64,000 bases of DNA, taken from contig NW_002060943.1 in assembly GCF_000150275.1 (NCBI RefSeq), forward strand, positions 2,880,462-2,944,461. Direction: 5' to 3'. The DNA comes from Trichoplax adhaerens (taxonomy: Eukaryota > Placozoa > Uniplacotomia > Trichoplacea > Trichoplacidae). The notes beneath the pieces were generated by a model. It was not told the origin of the DNA. It ran no database searches and saw nothing but the letters and a program-made list of their open reading frames with translations. The number at the start of each line of letters is the position of its first letter. The first letter of the stretch is position 1. This document shows positions 1 to 13,473 of the stretch, piece by piece. The translations under genes and the position numbers were made by a program.

Positions 1-125
1 ATGAAGAAATCTTTAGGTTAAAAGTACTGTAAGAATCTTATACTGACCTATTGAAATGAACCCATAATCAGAGTCATTTAACAGTAGTATAAATACCCCC
101 GCGCTACTCATATTCAAGAGTGGGA
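1..125. repeat. Direct repeat copy 1 with TATA-like core
   Basis: The first ~125 bases recur almost unchanged at 2355-2478, an offset of 2354. Inside is TATAAATA (88-95) followed at once by a C run and GCGC, an unusually GC-rich patch for this DNA, so it looks like a duplicated core promoter or part of a repeat such as a short LTR. The window begins inside the match, so the true left border may lie upstream. Confidence 0.85.
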
Positions 126-757
126 TCATTAAATGTTTCGATTACTAGGCTTTATAAGGACTGTAGCTGGTTTTCATTTAGTAAAGAAAATATAGAGGAG
201 TAAAGGTAATACAGTACATGGAAGCTATCCTTTCAGATTAAAATAAAATGCCTAATAACATAATTAGAGAATAGAAGCTCAGAACAGAAATTTGAGCTTC
301 ATCACACCTCTGAATCGAATGGATACTGTCGGACTTCATATTAATTAATGCTATCAAATGTTATATCTTGCTTGATGATTATGAATTATAATTGAATTTC
401 ATAATTAAATTTTTGCGTTCAAATTGAACTTTATTTATTATTATATTGAAATGTAATATATTGGACCTAACACACAGACCGCTCACTGATAACTTCCTAA
501 TCTGAGTAAAAACAATTTTTATTCAATAAAGATATACTGTAATTTCTCTACCATCGGTAACTTACTAAAGAGCTGCCGTTAAGAATAAATGATTCACCAT
601 ATGATATGACAACTTGTCAAGAAGTAAATTGAATATATGCTTGATGTTATTGAGAATATCTTCATCGATAAACAATAATCACGTACAATGTAATATGTAT
701 TATTAAAATATATAATTATTAGGACGTAAGGCAGTTACTCTTATGATTGTTTACAGT

Positions 758-1304
758 ATTGTGATTAAATCCGATCACGAAAATTAGAACTTTACTAGAT
801 CTAATGCAAAGACTAGCTACACACAGCTCTACTCTAGCCAAATACAACTACTCAAAGACTTCTAGAAAGAGCAATCAGATAATCTAATATCTCCTGCTTT
901 TACACTCTCTGTAGTCTTTGCAGTAGCAATCAGTATAGCAGCATTCTACTATATTTACACATATTCAGCTTATTATTACTTACAATATTTTAAAGCGAAC
1001 CATCATTAATTCAATATGGAAATGATTACAGTATTTTCGTGGATACTATTCTTACCATTTAAAGTACAATAAACTAAGCATATCCTAATATATGATTTAA
1101 AATTCTATTTTTACCTCTAACCTTATTAGTAGCTCAATATCTTACTGTATATAATATAGTCATCTATACTCTAGCATAGAGTCTATCCTTACAGTCTATA
1201 ATTATGGGCTACTAAATATGTATCATAAGATGAATGTAGAAAAGACAATACCGTACATCATGCTAAACATGGCTAATAGTCTACAATCACAATATTAAGT
1301 TACC
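758..1304 (+). repeat. Left arm of inverted-repeat pair 1
   Basis: This arm matches the reverse complement of 6497-7042 over about 550 bases with scattered substitutions and indels. Matched blocks include the outer ATTGTGAT, ACTACACACAG near 815-825 (right arm near 6960), and the inner TACCGTACAT near 1252. The arms are more diverged than those of the 13.5-18.6 kb element. The inner end of the homology lies just before the assembly gap. Confidence 0.8.
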
Positions 1305-1324
1305 TTTACAGTATATAAGCTTTT

Positions 1325-1374
1325 NNNNNNNNNNNNNNNNNNNNNNNNNNNNNNNNNNNNNNNNNNNNNNNNNN
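1325..1374. other. Assembly gap of exactly 50 N
   Basis: A run of exactly 50 N, probably a fixed-length placeholder, so the real missing length is unknown. Directly repeated sequence starts at its right edge, so it is probably a collapse or an unresolved repeat junction. Confidence 0.98.
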
Positions 1375-1826
1375 GTATTAGTATGTTTACCGAATAAGGA
1401 TGGTTACTATATACAGTATAGAAATCAAAAGTAATTGGGACAGGGGAACTACAGTAGGATAACACTACGAATTGCAAGAGAGCAATAGAACTAATAGTAC
1501 CTACTGATGTGTATCAATCACTTCTACCTTCTCAATAATATTTACATAAATCCTAGAGATCATTCATTTCTATACCAATTCAAATTTCGTTAAGTAACTT
1601 TCATATTAGTAATCGGGACAGGGGAACTACAGTAGGATAACACTACGAATTGTAAGAGAGCAATAGAACTAATAGTACCTACTGATGTGTATCAATCACT
1701 TCTACCTTCTCAATAATATTTACTTAAACCCTACAGATCATTCATTTCTATACCAATTCAAAATTTCGTTAAGTAACTTTCGTATTAGTATGTTTACTGA
1801 ATAAGGATGGTTACTATATACGGTAT
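1375..1826. repeat. Tandem A-B-B-A duplication beside the gap
   Basis: A 45-base block at 1375-1419 returns at 1782-1826 with two substitutions. Between them a block starting GGGACAGGGGAACTACAG at 1437 recurs at 1615, a period of 178 bases, nearly identical. The arrangement is A B (A mostly deleted) B A, that is, tandem copies of one unit with an internal deletion. Its position against the gap leaves open that copy number is an assembly artefact. Confidence 0.9.
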
Positions 1827-2354
1827 TAATGCTATGTTAAGGTTGGTGAGCGAAACTGTCAAATATACGTTTATGGTCAATTTCTTAATAAAATTAACAG
1901 ATAGTATTATCATTCGATATTATACATATCCTAGTAACAGTAATATACTATGCTATATTAAGATTAGTTAATGGTCCAGAGCACATTATGATAACTAATG
2001 TACGGTGATGGACATACCAAGTTAAGATTAGCAGGTACTGTAAGATATCTACAGTGCGGTAGAATGTCCTTCGTACTGTGGTCAATTCTATACCAATCAT
2101 TATAATGTGTCTAAGGATCGCTGTCGTATGCAAGCAAAGCTTGCTCTGTCGATAACAACCGTTATAAGAAAATGTAACAATCAAAATGGCTGTATAGAAA
2201 ACTCTATAAAGATTCTATGTTTATTCAATTTTCATCAGAATATTACATGAAATCAAAATTTAAAGGCCCAGTGGCCACCCTTAGCGATATAACGAATACT
2301 ATTTTAATAATCAGTACTCTGCAGAAATTACTACCTTAGAGCTATTCGTTTTAC

Positions 2355-2478
2355 ATGAAGAAATCTTTAGGTTAAAAGTACTGTAAGAATCTTATACTGA
2401 CCTATTGAAATGAACCCATAATCAGAGTCATTTAACAGTAGTATAAATACCCCCGCGCTGCTCGTTTCAAGGGAGGGT
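2355..2478. repeat. Direct repeat copy 2 with TATA-like core
   Basis: Second copy of the repeat at 1-125. The first ~115 bases are essentially identical, including TATAAATA at 2442-2449. After the GCGCT the copies drift apart through small indels. No open reading frame follows either copy. Confidence 0.88.
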
Positions 2479-5400
2479 GGGTGTGATTAAGCACGATGGT
2501 ATTACTAATTCAATTTCAAATCGAAATAATTAAATTATTACATCAATTTTATCCAACTTCACCTACCCTATATTTATCATTACTAATGTGATAATAACAT
2601 TATGGTGAAGAATTAAACCGCAACCAATCTTGCAGAATAAAATCCAGTGACAGACAAGTCGAAGGATTATAAGACTATATCTGCTACCGAAGAGGGTAAA
2701 ATTTAAAACTTAGGAACAATCATCATTTAACCACTCAGCTAAGCATCACTTTATTGCCTCAAGGGTATGCATGATACTTGGCGTTCAATATTCAGCTGAA
2801 TGTTAAATAATGATGAAATTATTTTTAATAGTACAGAAATTTTATTTTTACTCTCTCCATTTCATAATATTATTATATTTACTATATAACGCATGGTCGT
2901 TGTGTCTTAATTATTGTAACTGATGAATACCAAAACTTTAATAATTCTATCTTACTACTGTGATATCTAGATAGAGCAAAAGCCCAACGTATGATTAGAA
3001 GAGAAATCTAACTATAATATGAGTTGAATTACAGCAAAATTAAATTAGCTTTCTTTAGTATTAAAACGATCCAGAACGTTGTATTTTTTTTAGAAATAAA
3101 GATGCAAATAGAATATGCTATAATAATCTTTAAAATAGTTTAATAGCATTTAAATATAATCCGGTTTTTAAAACTGGTTTAAGTTTGACATACCTATCAT
3201 TTAATAACCATATCAGGATTATAGAATAATGTCTTATAATTATCCGATGGCTATGGAAAATGATGTATATGATGATTCTATCAGAAATCTAACTAATACA
3301 AGAATACATGAATTTAGTAACACAGAGTTAAGCATAACCTAATGAATAATTTAGAGGCAAGTTGTGCTTATTCTTGAGACTATTTTACTTTTATCGAACC
3401 GATTTTACGATGATTGATATTCATCAATAATATCAGATGTCTTATTGCTATTAAAGAGCTCTTTGACATAATTTCGCATCACCGCATTATAAATAGTGAA
3501 TATCGGCGGTAGTGTACCACATTCTAACATTTAATTTGCATTTCGTTTCCTATTGCAGATGATTGATTTAAATTCATTCAATTAATGTTTATAAGAATTG
3601 ATTTTTTATTCTTAACGGAAATCGTAACAAAATTAAGTTTTGACATCTATGTGCTGTTTTATTTCCAGGACTTTTCTTAAATTTTGCGTTGGAGCAATCG
3701 TTAATCATTGGACCGTGGCGTCTAGAAATGACATTGATGTCTTCGTGACGTAACAAAATAAATGGCGTGAATTTTTAATTATTTGTGTGCTATAAAATGT
3801 TATTCAAAGCAAATTCAGGCATTGAATCTTCCCATATTAATTTTTAATTATAAATCTATAATAGCCTTCCCATTCCTTATTCCTTTCAATGATAATGTAG
3901 CATTGAATTTACAGTATACAGCTGGAATTATAATTATATTTTTACGGATTATGTTAATAGAAATGGTCTAAAATTTATATGCTATCAATAATTAAACATT
4001 TATTCCTCCCCTAGTTTTCTTATATAAAAGATTGAGATATGTGGTTATGAAGAAAAATAATTGAGTTTGTTTCATCTCTCCTAGTAAGATACTGAATGTA
4101 CGATAATTAATAGCCGATAATTTAAGTAACCGTAAAATACCTAAAAGGGCAAATTTTTTTTAAGTGAGATATCATTAGAAATTGTAATTACCCAAACTCT
4201 ATCCTACAAAATCATCGAGTTATACTAAGCTTCAATAATGATGCTAACATGATGTTTAATTTATGTTCGAGAATAGAGATCCGTATGAATACACAGAGTA
4301 TACTGTATCTGCTGTAAGCCACGCAATATTACATATATAGTGTTGAATTCCAATTTAAATCTTGAAAGCCCGTGTTTAAATCCTTATATCGCTCTATAAA
4401 TAGCTTGTATATATCCTGCTCATTGGGTAATATGGCTCTTAATTTTACTACAAGATCGAATTTTTTATTAAATGTATTCTTTGTAATGATAATTACCTAA
4501 TATCTAATAATGTTCGTTTATTCGACTATCTAGGCTTTAAACTATGAATAATCTAATAAATAGGACACGCCAGCTATTACATCTTTCTATATACCGATTT
4601 AAATGGATTTTACTTGATTTGCAGCTTTAAAGGTAAAAATTTGTTGTAGAACAAGCGATATAAATAATACCTTATCCACTGGATTATTAAGAAATACCGA
4701 GTAATTTACATGTTGCTGCTCTCTCTATATGGTATTTATACTGCTTTTCACCTTAATCTGTAATATATTGTGCTTGCTCAGTTTGCCCAAAGGCGTTACT
4801 ATGCTGTTTTCGATAAAGGTTATCGGACGATATAATCCTTGCTAATTATTCATGCAAGGTTGATTATGTAAATAATTGACAGTATTTTAAGTTAGTACAG
4901 GGCAATCGTTGTTGCATCTGTTAATGGTAGTTATAGTGAATGATGAGATTGTAACGAATTGTATACCTGAACAGTAGATAAATGATTCAATTTTAATCAT
5001 CTTTGCAAATATATATCCCAACTCAATAAAAATGATGTATATCTTAAATATTAATCCTGCTTGAGCTATTAAATGCTTAAATGATCAAACTTGCGAATTT
5101 ATTAGTCTCATGTACATCGAAATTGAAGTTGCCAATACAATCATTTCTTATCAAGCAACAGTTGTAATACTACGTTAGGGAGCTTTACAATTTACAAATG
5201 ATGGATGGTCGTTAACGAATCCAAAGTAGAATAAGCACCTTTCTATAATAGCTCTTTCAGTACTGGATACCGTAGTTTCACTATGTTTATTAAATTAAAT
5301 TTTAAGATTTATATATGTACTTTGGTAAATATTTGATCATCAACATATACCAGTAATGCTTAAAATTCAGTTACATATTTGAAAATATTTTCTTAATGAT

Positions 5401-6496
5401 ACCGGAAGTACAGTAAATTACAGAAATACGCAATGTCGTTATTGCTGAAAGAAGATTTTCTGCCTATTCCATATGCTACCGTTCCTTCTAGTATGCGCGA
5501 TTTCACTTCTTTTATTCCTATTATCTCTACTTTTGTGTATAGATAAAGAGTAAACACTCCATTTCCAATCTATTGTAGATGAAAAGGATAAAATTTCTGG
5601 AGTAAGCAAACATTAAAGTATTCTAATGGAATTAGCTAAAATTGTAAAGAGTCAGTTAAAACTCTAAGAAATGGTTATCTAGATCAAATACTTAACGAAC
5701 TAATAATCAATAATGGTATTAAATTAGTCGATAAATCAATACTAGAAGAGGTAAAGGCATTTGATTTGTAAATATGAGGATATCTATTCGCAATATTTTT
5801 CTCATAGGCTAGATACTTTTTATATCATAATAACAACATTGCATTACAGTCCTAAGTTATTAAATTAAAATGCTGAAACTCACCTTTAAACAATACAGAA
5901 ATTTATTACAAGATATTTATCCATTTCAATGCAGTCATTTTTCTCTTCAATCAACTGGAATTGCAGTTTATTAACCAATTGTTCAATTTAATAACTTCCT
6001 TATTGAAGTGATAGATCTGCTATTCAGCATCGAATATTTATTTTATAGAGTAGGATAAAGTATCAATGCGGAAGAAAATTTCAATACTTTAAACCAGTCA
6101 GGCTATAACCTTTATTTTTCAACCGACAGCGGTTAATTGGGATACATACTACGCTGTTTTTTTTTCTATCTATATTTCAAATCCTTTTTAAACTTTAGTT
6201 AATTAGCAAAATTTCTGGTGGAATTTCTCTCGTCTACAAAACAGTTCTTTCCTTTCTGTCACCGTATCAGGACTTACCGTTTATTTTCGGTTTTCGTAAA
6301 CGATCATAATATAGAACCTCCTAAGCTAATCTTTTCCTTTCCCATAACCGACAAACTAATTTAAGAATTCCTTTATCGGTATGCGTATATCTGGCGCATT
6401 AAGTCGATCTATTGATCACAGTTTAGAATACTAAAGAATCTTAGGGATATGCTCATCTTTAGCTTTACGTTAAGTACGGTACTAAATTCCTGTAAT
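2479..6496. other. Interior of inverted-repeat pair 1, no gene seen
   Basis: About 4 kb of very AT-rich DNA between the two inverted arms. Reading frames are short and interrupted, and I see no transposase-like or other recognisable protein. If the arms bound a transposon, it is non-autonomous or decayed. Confidence 0.5.
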
Positions 6497-7042
6497 GTAA
6501 CTAGTATTGTGATAGTAGACTGTTAGCCATGTTTAGTATAATGTACGGTAGATATTTATCCTAAGAGATATTTGGTAGCCATAACTATAGACTGTAGTGG
6601 TATAGACTCTATGCTAGAGTATAGATGACTATATACAGTAAGGTGCTGAGTTACTAATAAGGTTATAGGTAAAAATAGAACTGTAAATCATATATTAGGA
6701 TATGGTTAATTCATTGTACTTTGGCTGGTGTGAATAATGTCTACGTAAGTACTGTAGTCGTATCCATATTGGATTAATGATGGTCCGCAGTAGAATTGTG
6801 TTACTAAGAATAATTTACTATTTATAAAATAAGGTAAAAGGTTGCCATGCGGATTGTAGCTGCGAATGCTACGAAATGTATAAAAGCATGCAACTTTAGA
6901 TTATTCTGTTAGTTCGTTCTAGAAGTCTTTAGTAGTAGTATTCGGCTAGAGTAGAACTGTGTGTAGTTAATCTTTGTATAAGATTGAATAAAGCCCTTAT
7001 TTTTCTAAAGTTTGGAATTTCGTGATTGGTATATATCACAAT
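6497..7042 (-). repeat. Right arm of inverted-repeat pair 1
   Basis: Reverse-complement partner of 758-1304. The pair spans about 6.3 kb. Homology ends outside with ATCACAAT, complementary to ATTGTGAT at 758. No target-site duplication is evident. Confidence 0.8.
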
Positions 7043-8382
7043 TCCGTAAATAACTTTATTATACAAAGTGACGAGAGCATATACTTTTCCATAATGGCTA
7101 GAAGTCATAATTAGTATCAGTAGTGCCTAAAAAATCGAGTAGTAAATTTATACGTAAATGCTTAATTAATGTGGTAATATTTAGGGACATACATAGTTAT
7201 TCGAGAACTAATACAATGATAGTTAGATATATATTACAGCATAAGACATGCAAAGTATGAAATATCTAAAAGTCTAAATAAAGCTGTGCCACTAAAATAT
7301 CGCTAACTCCTCTGCGATGTGATATCACCGTAACACCTTCTTAGAAGAAGTTTATAAGGATGCCGTTAACAGTTTATGGGCTAACATTTCTTCTAATTAC
7401 GCATAGATGCTGTAGGTTTTGCACGTGGTAGATCATGGTTACGCAGCGTTATCTGAAAATAACTCTCGTAAATGATATATGCAGCAGTGCTTGTTGTGAA
7501 GACAGCGACTGATCAAAATTTTCTAAATTCTCGTTCTAATTATGGTTCTCCATTTACTGTATGACGCTCATTTCACAATAGATGAAAATACTAGAAAATT
7601 AAAAATTGTAAATTATAAATAATAAAAGAATTTTAATAACTCATAATAAACAAATACCTGGTAGTTAAAGATCAGATGATCTAAGTGATTCGGTTTAGAC
7701 CGTCGGCAACAATACCCTACTTTAATATTAATTCCTACTATAATTATATTTATACAGTAGAATATTATTCGTATTGTTAGTGATTAGTAAGTTAATATAT
7801 AATCATTAGTAATGTTTTCTGAATTTATGACATGTACTTGAGTCAAAAGAATGATTATATTATTTATTTCGCTTAAGGATCTCTATCGAATAAATAAGGT
7901 TTTCATTCGCTAATTTCCTATGACTTTTTTCTTGTAAAGCAATAATAAAGAGACAAATAGAGACTTATTAGTTTGATATATTGAATTTAAATACACTTTA
8001 TTCAACCACACTATACACGAGATTAGCGATAGAATTGAAGAATGATTAGTTTAATACCATAGATCTACATCAATCTTCGCAATATACGACAGATGTATTT
8101 TAAAGTCACATTTCTTGGTATACAACTAGCGTTAGCTATAACAACGGAGTTACAAATTGTTTAAAGATAGACATTGTACATGTAATTAATAGAAGACAGC
8201 GTAACTGTTGCCCGAAAGATTTAGAATTAATTAAGTTAGTACGATTACATAGGATACGAAAGGCAGCAATATGAGATAGAACTAAATTGATTGCCTAAAC
8301 TTTACCCTCAATAGTGGTCATCGACCAATTTAATTTCATGACGAATTCGAAGCTATTTGTTTATGTGAAATGGAGCTGAATT
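7043..8382. other. AT-rich spacer
   Basis: No coding frame with domain-like content is visible here. The minus-strand motif ATTAAA (complement of 8329-8334) lies 49 bases beyond the stop of the cysteine-rich peptide gene and could be its polyadenylation signal. Confidence 0.4.
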
Positions 8383-8634
8383 TTAGCACTGAAATTGCTC
8401 GGGGACACAGAAACCGATCGGATTAGGTGGAATACATGAGCCTGGGGAAAACCAACATTCGTCTTTGCCGCAGCAATCATTGTCATCTTTGCAGATCAAT
8501 GTACCACATCCTCTAGTAACTTTATTACTGTACCATTCATCAAGTCTTCTTCTTAATGGTAAATCCCTGGCTTCAGCAGTTGTTATAACCAAGATGGCTA
8601 CCATCGCAATCATAAGCAGTAAAGAGACCCTCAT
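8383..8634 (-). CDS. Small secreted eight-cysteine peptide (copy 1)
   Basis: Single-exon frame for an 83-residue secreted precursor. I place the start at 8634 rather than the upstream in-frame ATG at 8673, because from 8634 the protein opens directly with a hydrophobic signal peptide (about residues 2-20) and because a TATA-type box sits at 8677-8683, leaving no room for an mRNA that includes 8673. After the signal come a basic RRR (28-30), then LDEWY, then eight cysteines at 43, 48, 54, 55, 60, 67, 76 and 83 spaced C-x4-C-x5-CC-x4-C-x6-C-x8-C-x6-C. The C..C..CC..C..C core is knottin-like, with an extra C-terminal pair. It is a clear paralogue of 22342-22599, which shares the processing site, DEWY, DCC, ECW, CIPP and the EQ-x-QC end. 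Family and function are not recognised. A peptide hormone-like ligand, defence peptide, protease inhibitor or venom-like peptide are all possible. Confidence 0.85.
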   Translation of the reverse strand: MRVSLLLMIAMVAILVITTAEARDLPLRRRLDEWYSNKVTRGCGTLICKDDNDCCGKDECWFSPGSCIPPNPIGFCVPEQFQC

Positions 8635-8676
8635 TTTTCCTTGTAGAAATGATGTTAAATCTTGTCCTAGCAATAA

Positions 8677-8683
8677 TTATATA
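8677..8683 (-). promoter_or_regulatory. TATA-type box of peptide gene copy 1
   Basis: Reads TATATAA on the minus strand, 43 bases before the chosen ATG at 8634. Transcription would start near 8650, giving a very short leader and excluding the upstream ATG. The same bases also read as a TATA box on the plus strand, where no gene follows. Confidence 0.5.
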
Positions 8684-8689
8684 AAAAGT

Positions 8690-11600
8690 GAACACTAAAA
8701 TCAATATTAAGGTAATTGAAAATAGTGCAACAAGAAAGTATCCTATAATTATTAGCTTACTTAATAGAATTTTAGTGCAGCCTAGTTTGAAACAGGAATG
8801 ATGATGTTATTAATGCGATAATCAGTTCCTATTTATACCATCGCCATCATGGCTTAAGCAAATTAACAACGATGATTGACATTGGCCGTACAATGGATAA
8901 ACAAGCCATGCCATCAACACATCTTTACAATTATCGTAAATAGAATAACTCGCTGGCAATCTCCTTCCTTAATGAGCAGGCGTGATTTAGATATTGTGCT
9001 GAATAATTAATTATCGTGATACCACGTAAGAATGTTAGAATTTATAAGTTTCACTTTTAACACAGTCAATATCTGACCAGATTTAGGGTTAAAATTAGTT
9101 CTATTTTCACGTTATCAATAAATCTTATTTGGTTATGATCTAGCTACGAAAGTGATGTTTACACTATGACCGCATATAATTTATATCTCAGCCTATCTTA
9201 ATTATCAATACCAATATTAGATAGATAATGATGCATGTCTGCAATGCATAGATGTTGGCTGGTATTAATAAAATGAATTTAAAAATAGTTTCTGTAATAA
9301 TATTTCATAGAAACATCATCAATAGCTTGTTTGCTAGTAAAAAATGAATAAGAAATTTATTTTTAGGGGTATCTACAGCTGATAAACTACATTAAATTTT
9401 CATAGTATACAAGCGTCATCATATTTAAGCTAAGTATTATTCTAATAACTTTAATAGAGATTAAAAATTTATCTTATACAATAAATGGACATCAATCAAA
9501 TAATGATGAAAGGTATTAAAAAAATTAAGCTACTTATAGAAATAGCCTACTTGAATACACTTTCCATAAATATATTTATAATTTCTATTGTAAGTTGAAG
9601 ACATTTAAAGCTGAATAGCTTAGGACAATATAACGTATAGGTAACGTTTATAGCATTATATGTGACTATTCAAAGTAATGATTATTTTAAATTATGGGGT
9701 GCTTATATACATAATATCGAGAATCAAGATGTTTTTGATTCAGTCAGTAGACATGAAGATATTAATGTAATATTGCCTACGTCAATCGTGGATTTAATAA
9801 AGAATTAAAATTTCCGGGAAATTTATTCCTCCTAGGGTTGAATATTAACGTAGCTTAAACCCTTTTGTCCTTTTATCAGATATAAATCAAATTAAATAAG
9901 ATAAATTCACTATGATTATTGTATTAAGACGTTTCATTTTAGTTAGTGGTTAATTACCTGTATTGTAAATCAGGATTATTAATAGTATTCTTCAATATCG
10001 TTTAAGACGGCAAGGCCATTGGAATATACAAAATTATGTAGTAGCTAAATTGTATACTAATAATAAAAGGCATAGATAATAAGGCTGTATTGACAAAGTA
10101 TTGATTATATTATCAGCTAATTGAATGCAAAGTTTAACTGAAAGATATATTTATCTATGTATTGACTCTTTGTAAATCGCATTGTAATAGGGCTAATGTA
10201 GATTTATTCTTCCTTAAGATATTATTTAAGATTTAATAAACCTGTAATGATCCTTTCAAAATATTCAGGCAAAAATGAATGCATACCTTCCATTCTAAAT
10301 ATTAATATCTATCTATTTCGTGACTGAAAATAATGGATAAATTTGGACGGGAAAGTCTGGGACAAAATCAAACATAAATTCGATTGAATGTTAGTATTCT
10401 AATCCATATCTGTTCGTTTTGTAATATTAATTTAAGTTCATTTATATAATGATTCTTCGAATATATTCATGTAGAGAATCAAAATATTGTATCCTGTACC
10501 AATTGTTGCTATAGAATGTAATACCTTGAAACAAAATTGATGTTTATTATATACTTTGAAATAGTAGTCGCTCATCTGACATCGACTCAGTCCAATTATT
10601 TACGCTTAGTTTTGACATCTCTAACTATTTTATATCTGTTAATTAGATTGATAGCTTAGATTAACAATCTTTTAAAATCTATGATTATGATAACAGTAGA
10701 AGTTAAATAATTACATAGATAAACTTTTACATTGTTTTGAAAACGACCTAGAAGCTGAGCTTGGAAACTTTTTAGAATTATTCATACTACTAGTAGATTT
10801 ATTTCGATCTTTGACTACTTAGATGATGCTCTTTGATAGTGAAAAATTATTGTAAAGCATTGCAATGATAATAGAAATTTCGCTACAATAAAGCTATGAA
10901 AATTCTCATCTACTAGATGCTAGTGAAATATCGATTCATTCGCAGTAAATTTGGGTTAATAATTTGCAATTAATTGGTGAAAATTTACAAGTGTGGTTAT
11001 GACAACGTAAGGAGTTGAATATAAGTGACAAATTTCAATTTCTATTTTACCTATAGGTAAATTCTTGTCACGTTATAAATGTCACATCTTTATAGCATTG
11101 CTTAAAATTACATCATATTAGATAGATTACCAATTGTCTTATACTAAATATCAGATGTAAATCCTATAAGATTAATCTATTTTAACGTCCTTTATATTAC
11201 AATACCTTAAAAAATACATATACTGCAAAAAGATAAAGCTCAAGTAGTAACAAAAACGAGCCAGAGTCAACTTGACCTCACGGAATTTCCCTGTAAACTA
11301 CTTGTTATACATTCAGTGAATGTCAGCAATGCTCTACCTAACTGCAATTGATCTATTGCATTTATAAGCATATTTTAGCTTTCTTTACCATAATTTAATG
11401 ATATAATTACCTGATTTTTATACCTTAATTAGCGATAATTTTCTATGACGTCAAAAACCTGAATGTAAGCATATTGGCATGGTTCACATCCGTTCTTACG
11501 TATTTCAGGCAAGTTCGACATTTTGCTATATGCATCATTTAATTGTAATTCATCAGTGAACTGACTGTAATTTTTTAGACTACTATATACAAAAGGACCG

Positions 11601-13473
11601 AAAAATTTAAAATTATTTTTAATCCCAAAATAGCACTAAAAATAACAAAAAGCTTATATACTATAAACAATGAGTACTTCCATAGTAAACTTGTTTGATG
11701 AATCTTGTCAGAATTACCGGATAATAATGAAAGGTATTTGTTCAACCTGTCAAGTGCTTAAATGGATTTCTGCGTGTTATACGAATGTATAATGCTTTCT
11801 GTTATGCAATGGTCTATTGATCATAGTTTGAGGCTAAGTATATAAGATGTGATACGAACAATAGATAAACTGTCAACTTGAAATAGATTATAGATGGTAG
11901 GTTGGATACACTACTACTAATAATTATTTATTGGATAAGATCTGCTTGATTCGAGGATATCATATTTCCTGACTAATATATTTCATTACGTGCATCGATA
12001 TACCATCGTAAAATAGAAACTGAAATGATTATCTCTCCTTGAGATAATTTCATTTTATCATTTTACAGATGTGACTGCCTTTACCCTGGAAGACAAAGTA
12101 TTTACCCCTAAGTTAATAATATTACACACTAATCGCCCAAAGAAAGCCTTTAGAAATAGATAGGATAGTGATGGTCTAAATAACATTACTGCATCAAATA
12201 TCCATTTATTACCAATAGTAAAAACTGTTTAAACTTATACTGTAAACTCATACTACGCAAATAAAGATGGTGTAATAGATTCCATAAACCATAGCATTTA
12301 GTTATCATGAATAAAACTTAAAAAAAAGAAATGGGGATTTATGCCGATAATTTTATTTTTAGTAACTCTAACTCGGTATTTCGATATTGCACATCGAATC
12401 ATGTTTTAATTTAATATTAACCTTGTTGAATACCATAATTAAACTATGTGTGTGAATTTCTTTAACTGTGCAACCCAAGCAATTCCTGTCTAGCAGATTT
12501 AGGAACATTTGACATGTGACACAGTTTCTTATAAAGGAGAATCTTCCTACGATATAGGTCTGTAATTAGTGACAAACAATATTGATCGGCCAATTTTAAT
12601 CTTCACCTACACCAATAATTATCAGTTGATTTTATGAGGCCAGTGAAATTTATAGTTTAAAATTAAAAAAAGTTGAAAAATTGGTTAGGAAAGTAATTGA
12701 AGGTTGAAAAAGAATTGGCTCGTTTTGAAATTGACTATAATTCCTATTACAGGAAGTATCATCAAGTTGATTGGTAATGTGTCTATATAAGCAGTAGTAT
12801 TTTTCAGCTCTAAGAGCTAGAAGTCTTTTCATTCTTGGATGGAAAACAGATGTATTTATGCCAGGTTGTAGTACAGCGTGAATATTCGTAAAGTAACTGA
12901 AAAGCTATACCACCTTATATAGAGTAATCTATCTATTTATAAACTTCTAACAAATTGTTTTACATTTTTCTTCCTGCTCTAGTAATGGTGACGATTGTGT
13001 AGTAGTAATCCTAAATGTATTCATGGTATTATTAATACGTAATGTTACTACCATTTTAACATATAGCACTATAGCCTAATATGTATTTAGAGAATGTGCA
13101 TTCTTTATACAGCAATGAGTTGGATATTACTGCTCCTTATGTTTCACTAGTTCAATAAATTTGTGCCCATACATAATAATAGTATCAAGGTAGAGAAACT
13201 TGTTTTGCAGACTATAAGGAGTAGCATACGTAAATGCATAATCACCTTCTAGTTCATCATTAAATAATTTATTACATTATCCAATTTTTTTAAAGTTTCA
13301 AATATATATAGAGCTCTGATGACTGCTACAAATTTGTACTGGCTATTACATTTGCTGCCGATTTATGCGTACACTATCTACTAATATCTTTTCGATGACG
13401 TTGACGTCAATAATTAAGAAAAACTAATTAACTTGGCATAAATTCTCACAGTTCTTTCGTTGATATAGTAGTG
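8690..13473. other. Gene-free AT-rich spacer
   Basis: About 4.8 kb in which all frames are short and low in complexity. I find no conserved motif, no further DEWY or CC-containing peptide copy, and no RNA gene. Confidence 0.45.

Noticed and set aside
1295-1477. 60-codon minus frame running through the N gap
   Set aside because: Its middle is unknown sequence and its ends are repeat DNA.
8635-8673. Upstream ATG giving a 96-aa form of peptide copy 1
   Set aside because: It would put 13 polar residues before the signal peptide and lies at the TATA-type box, so it is unlikely to be transcribed.
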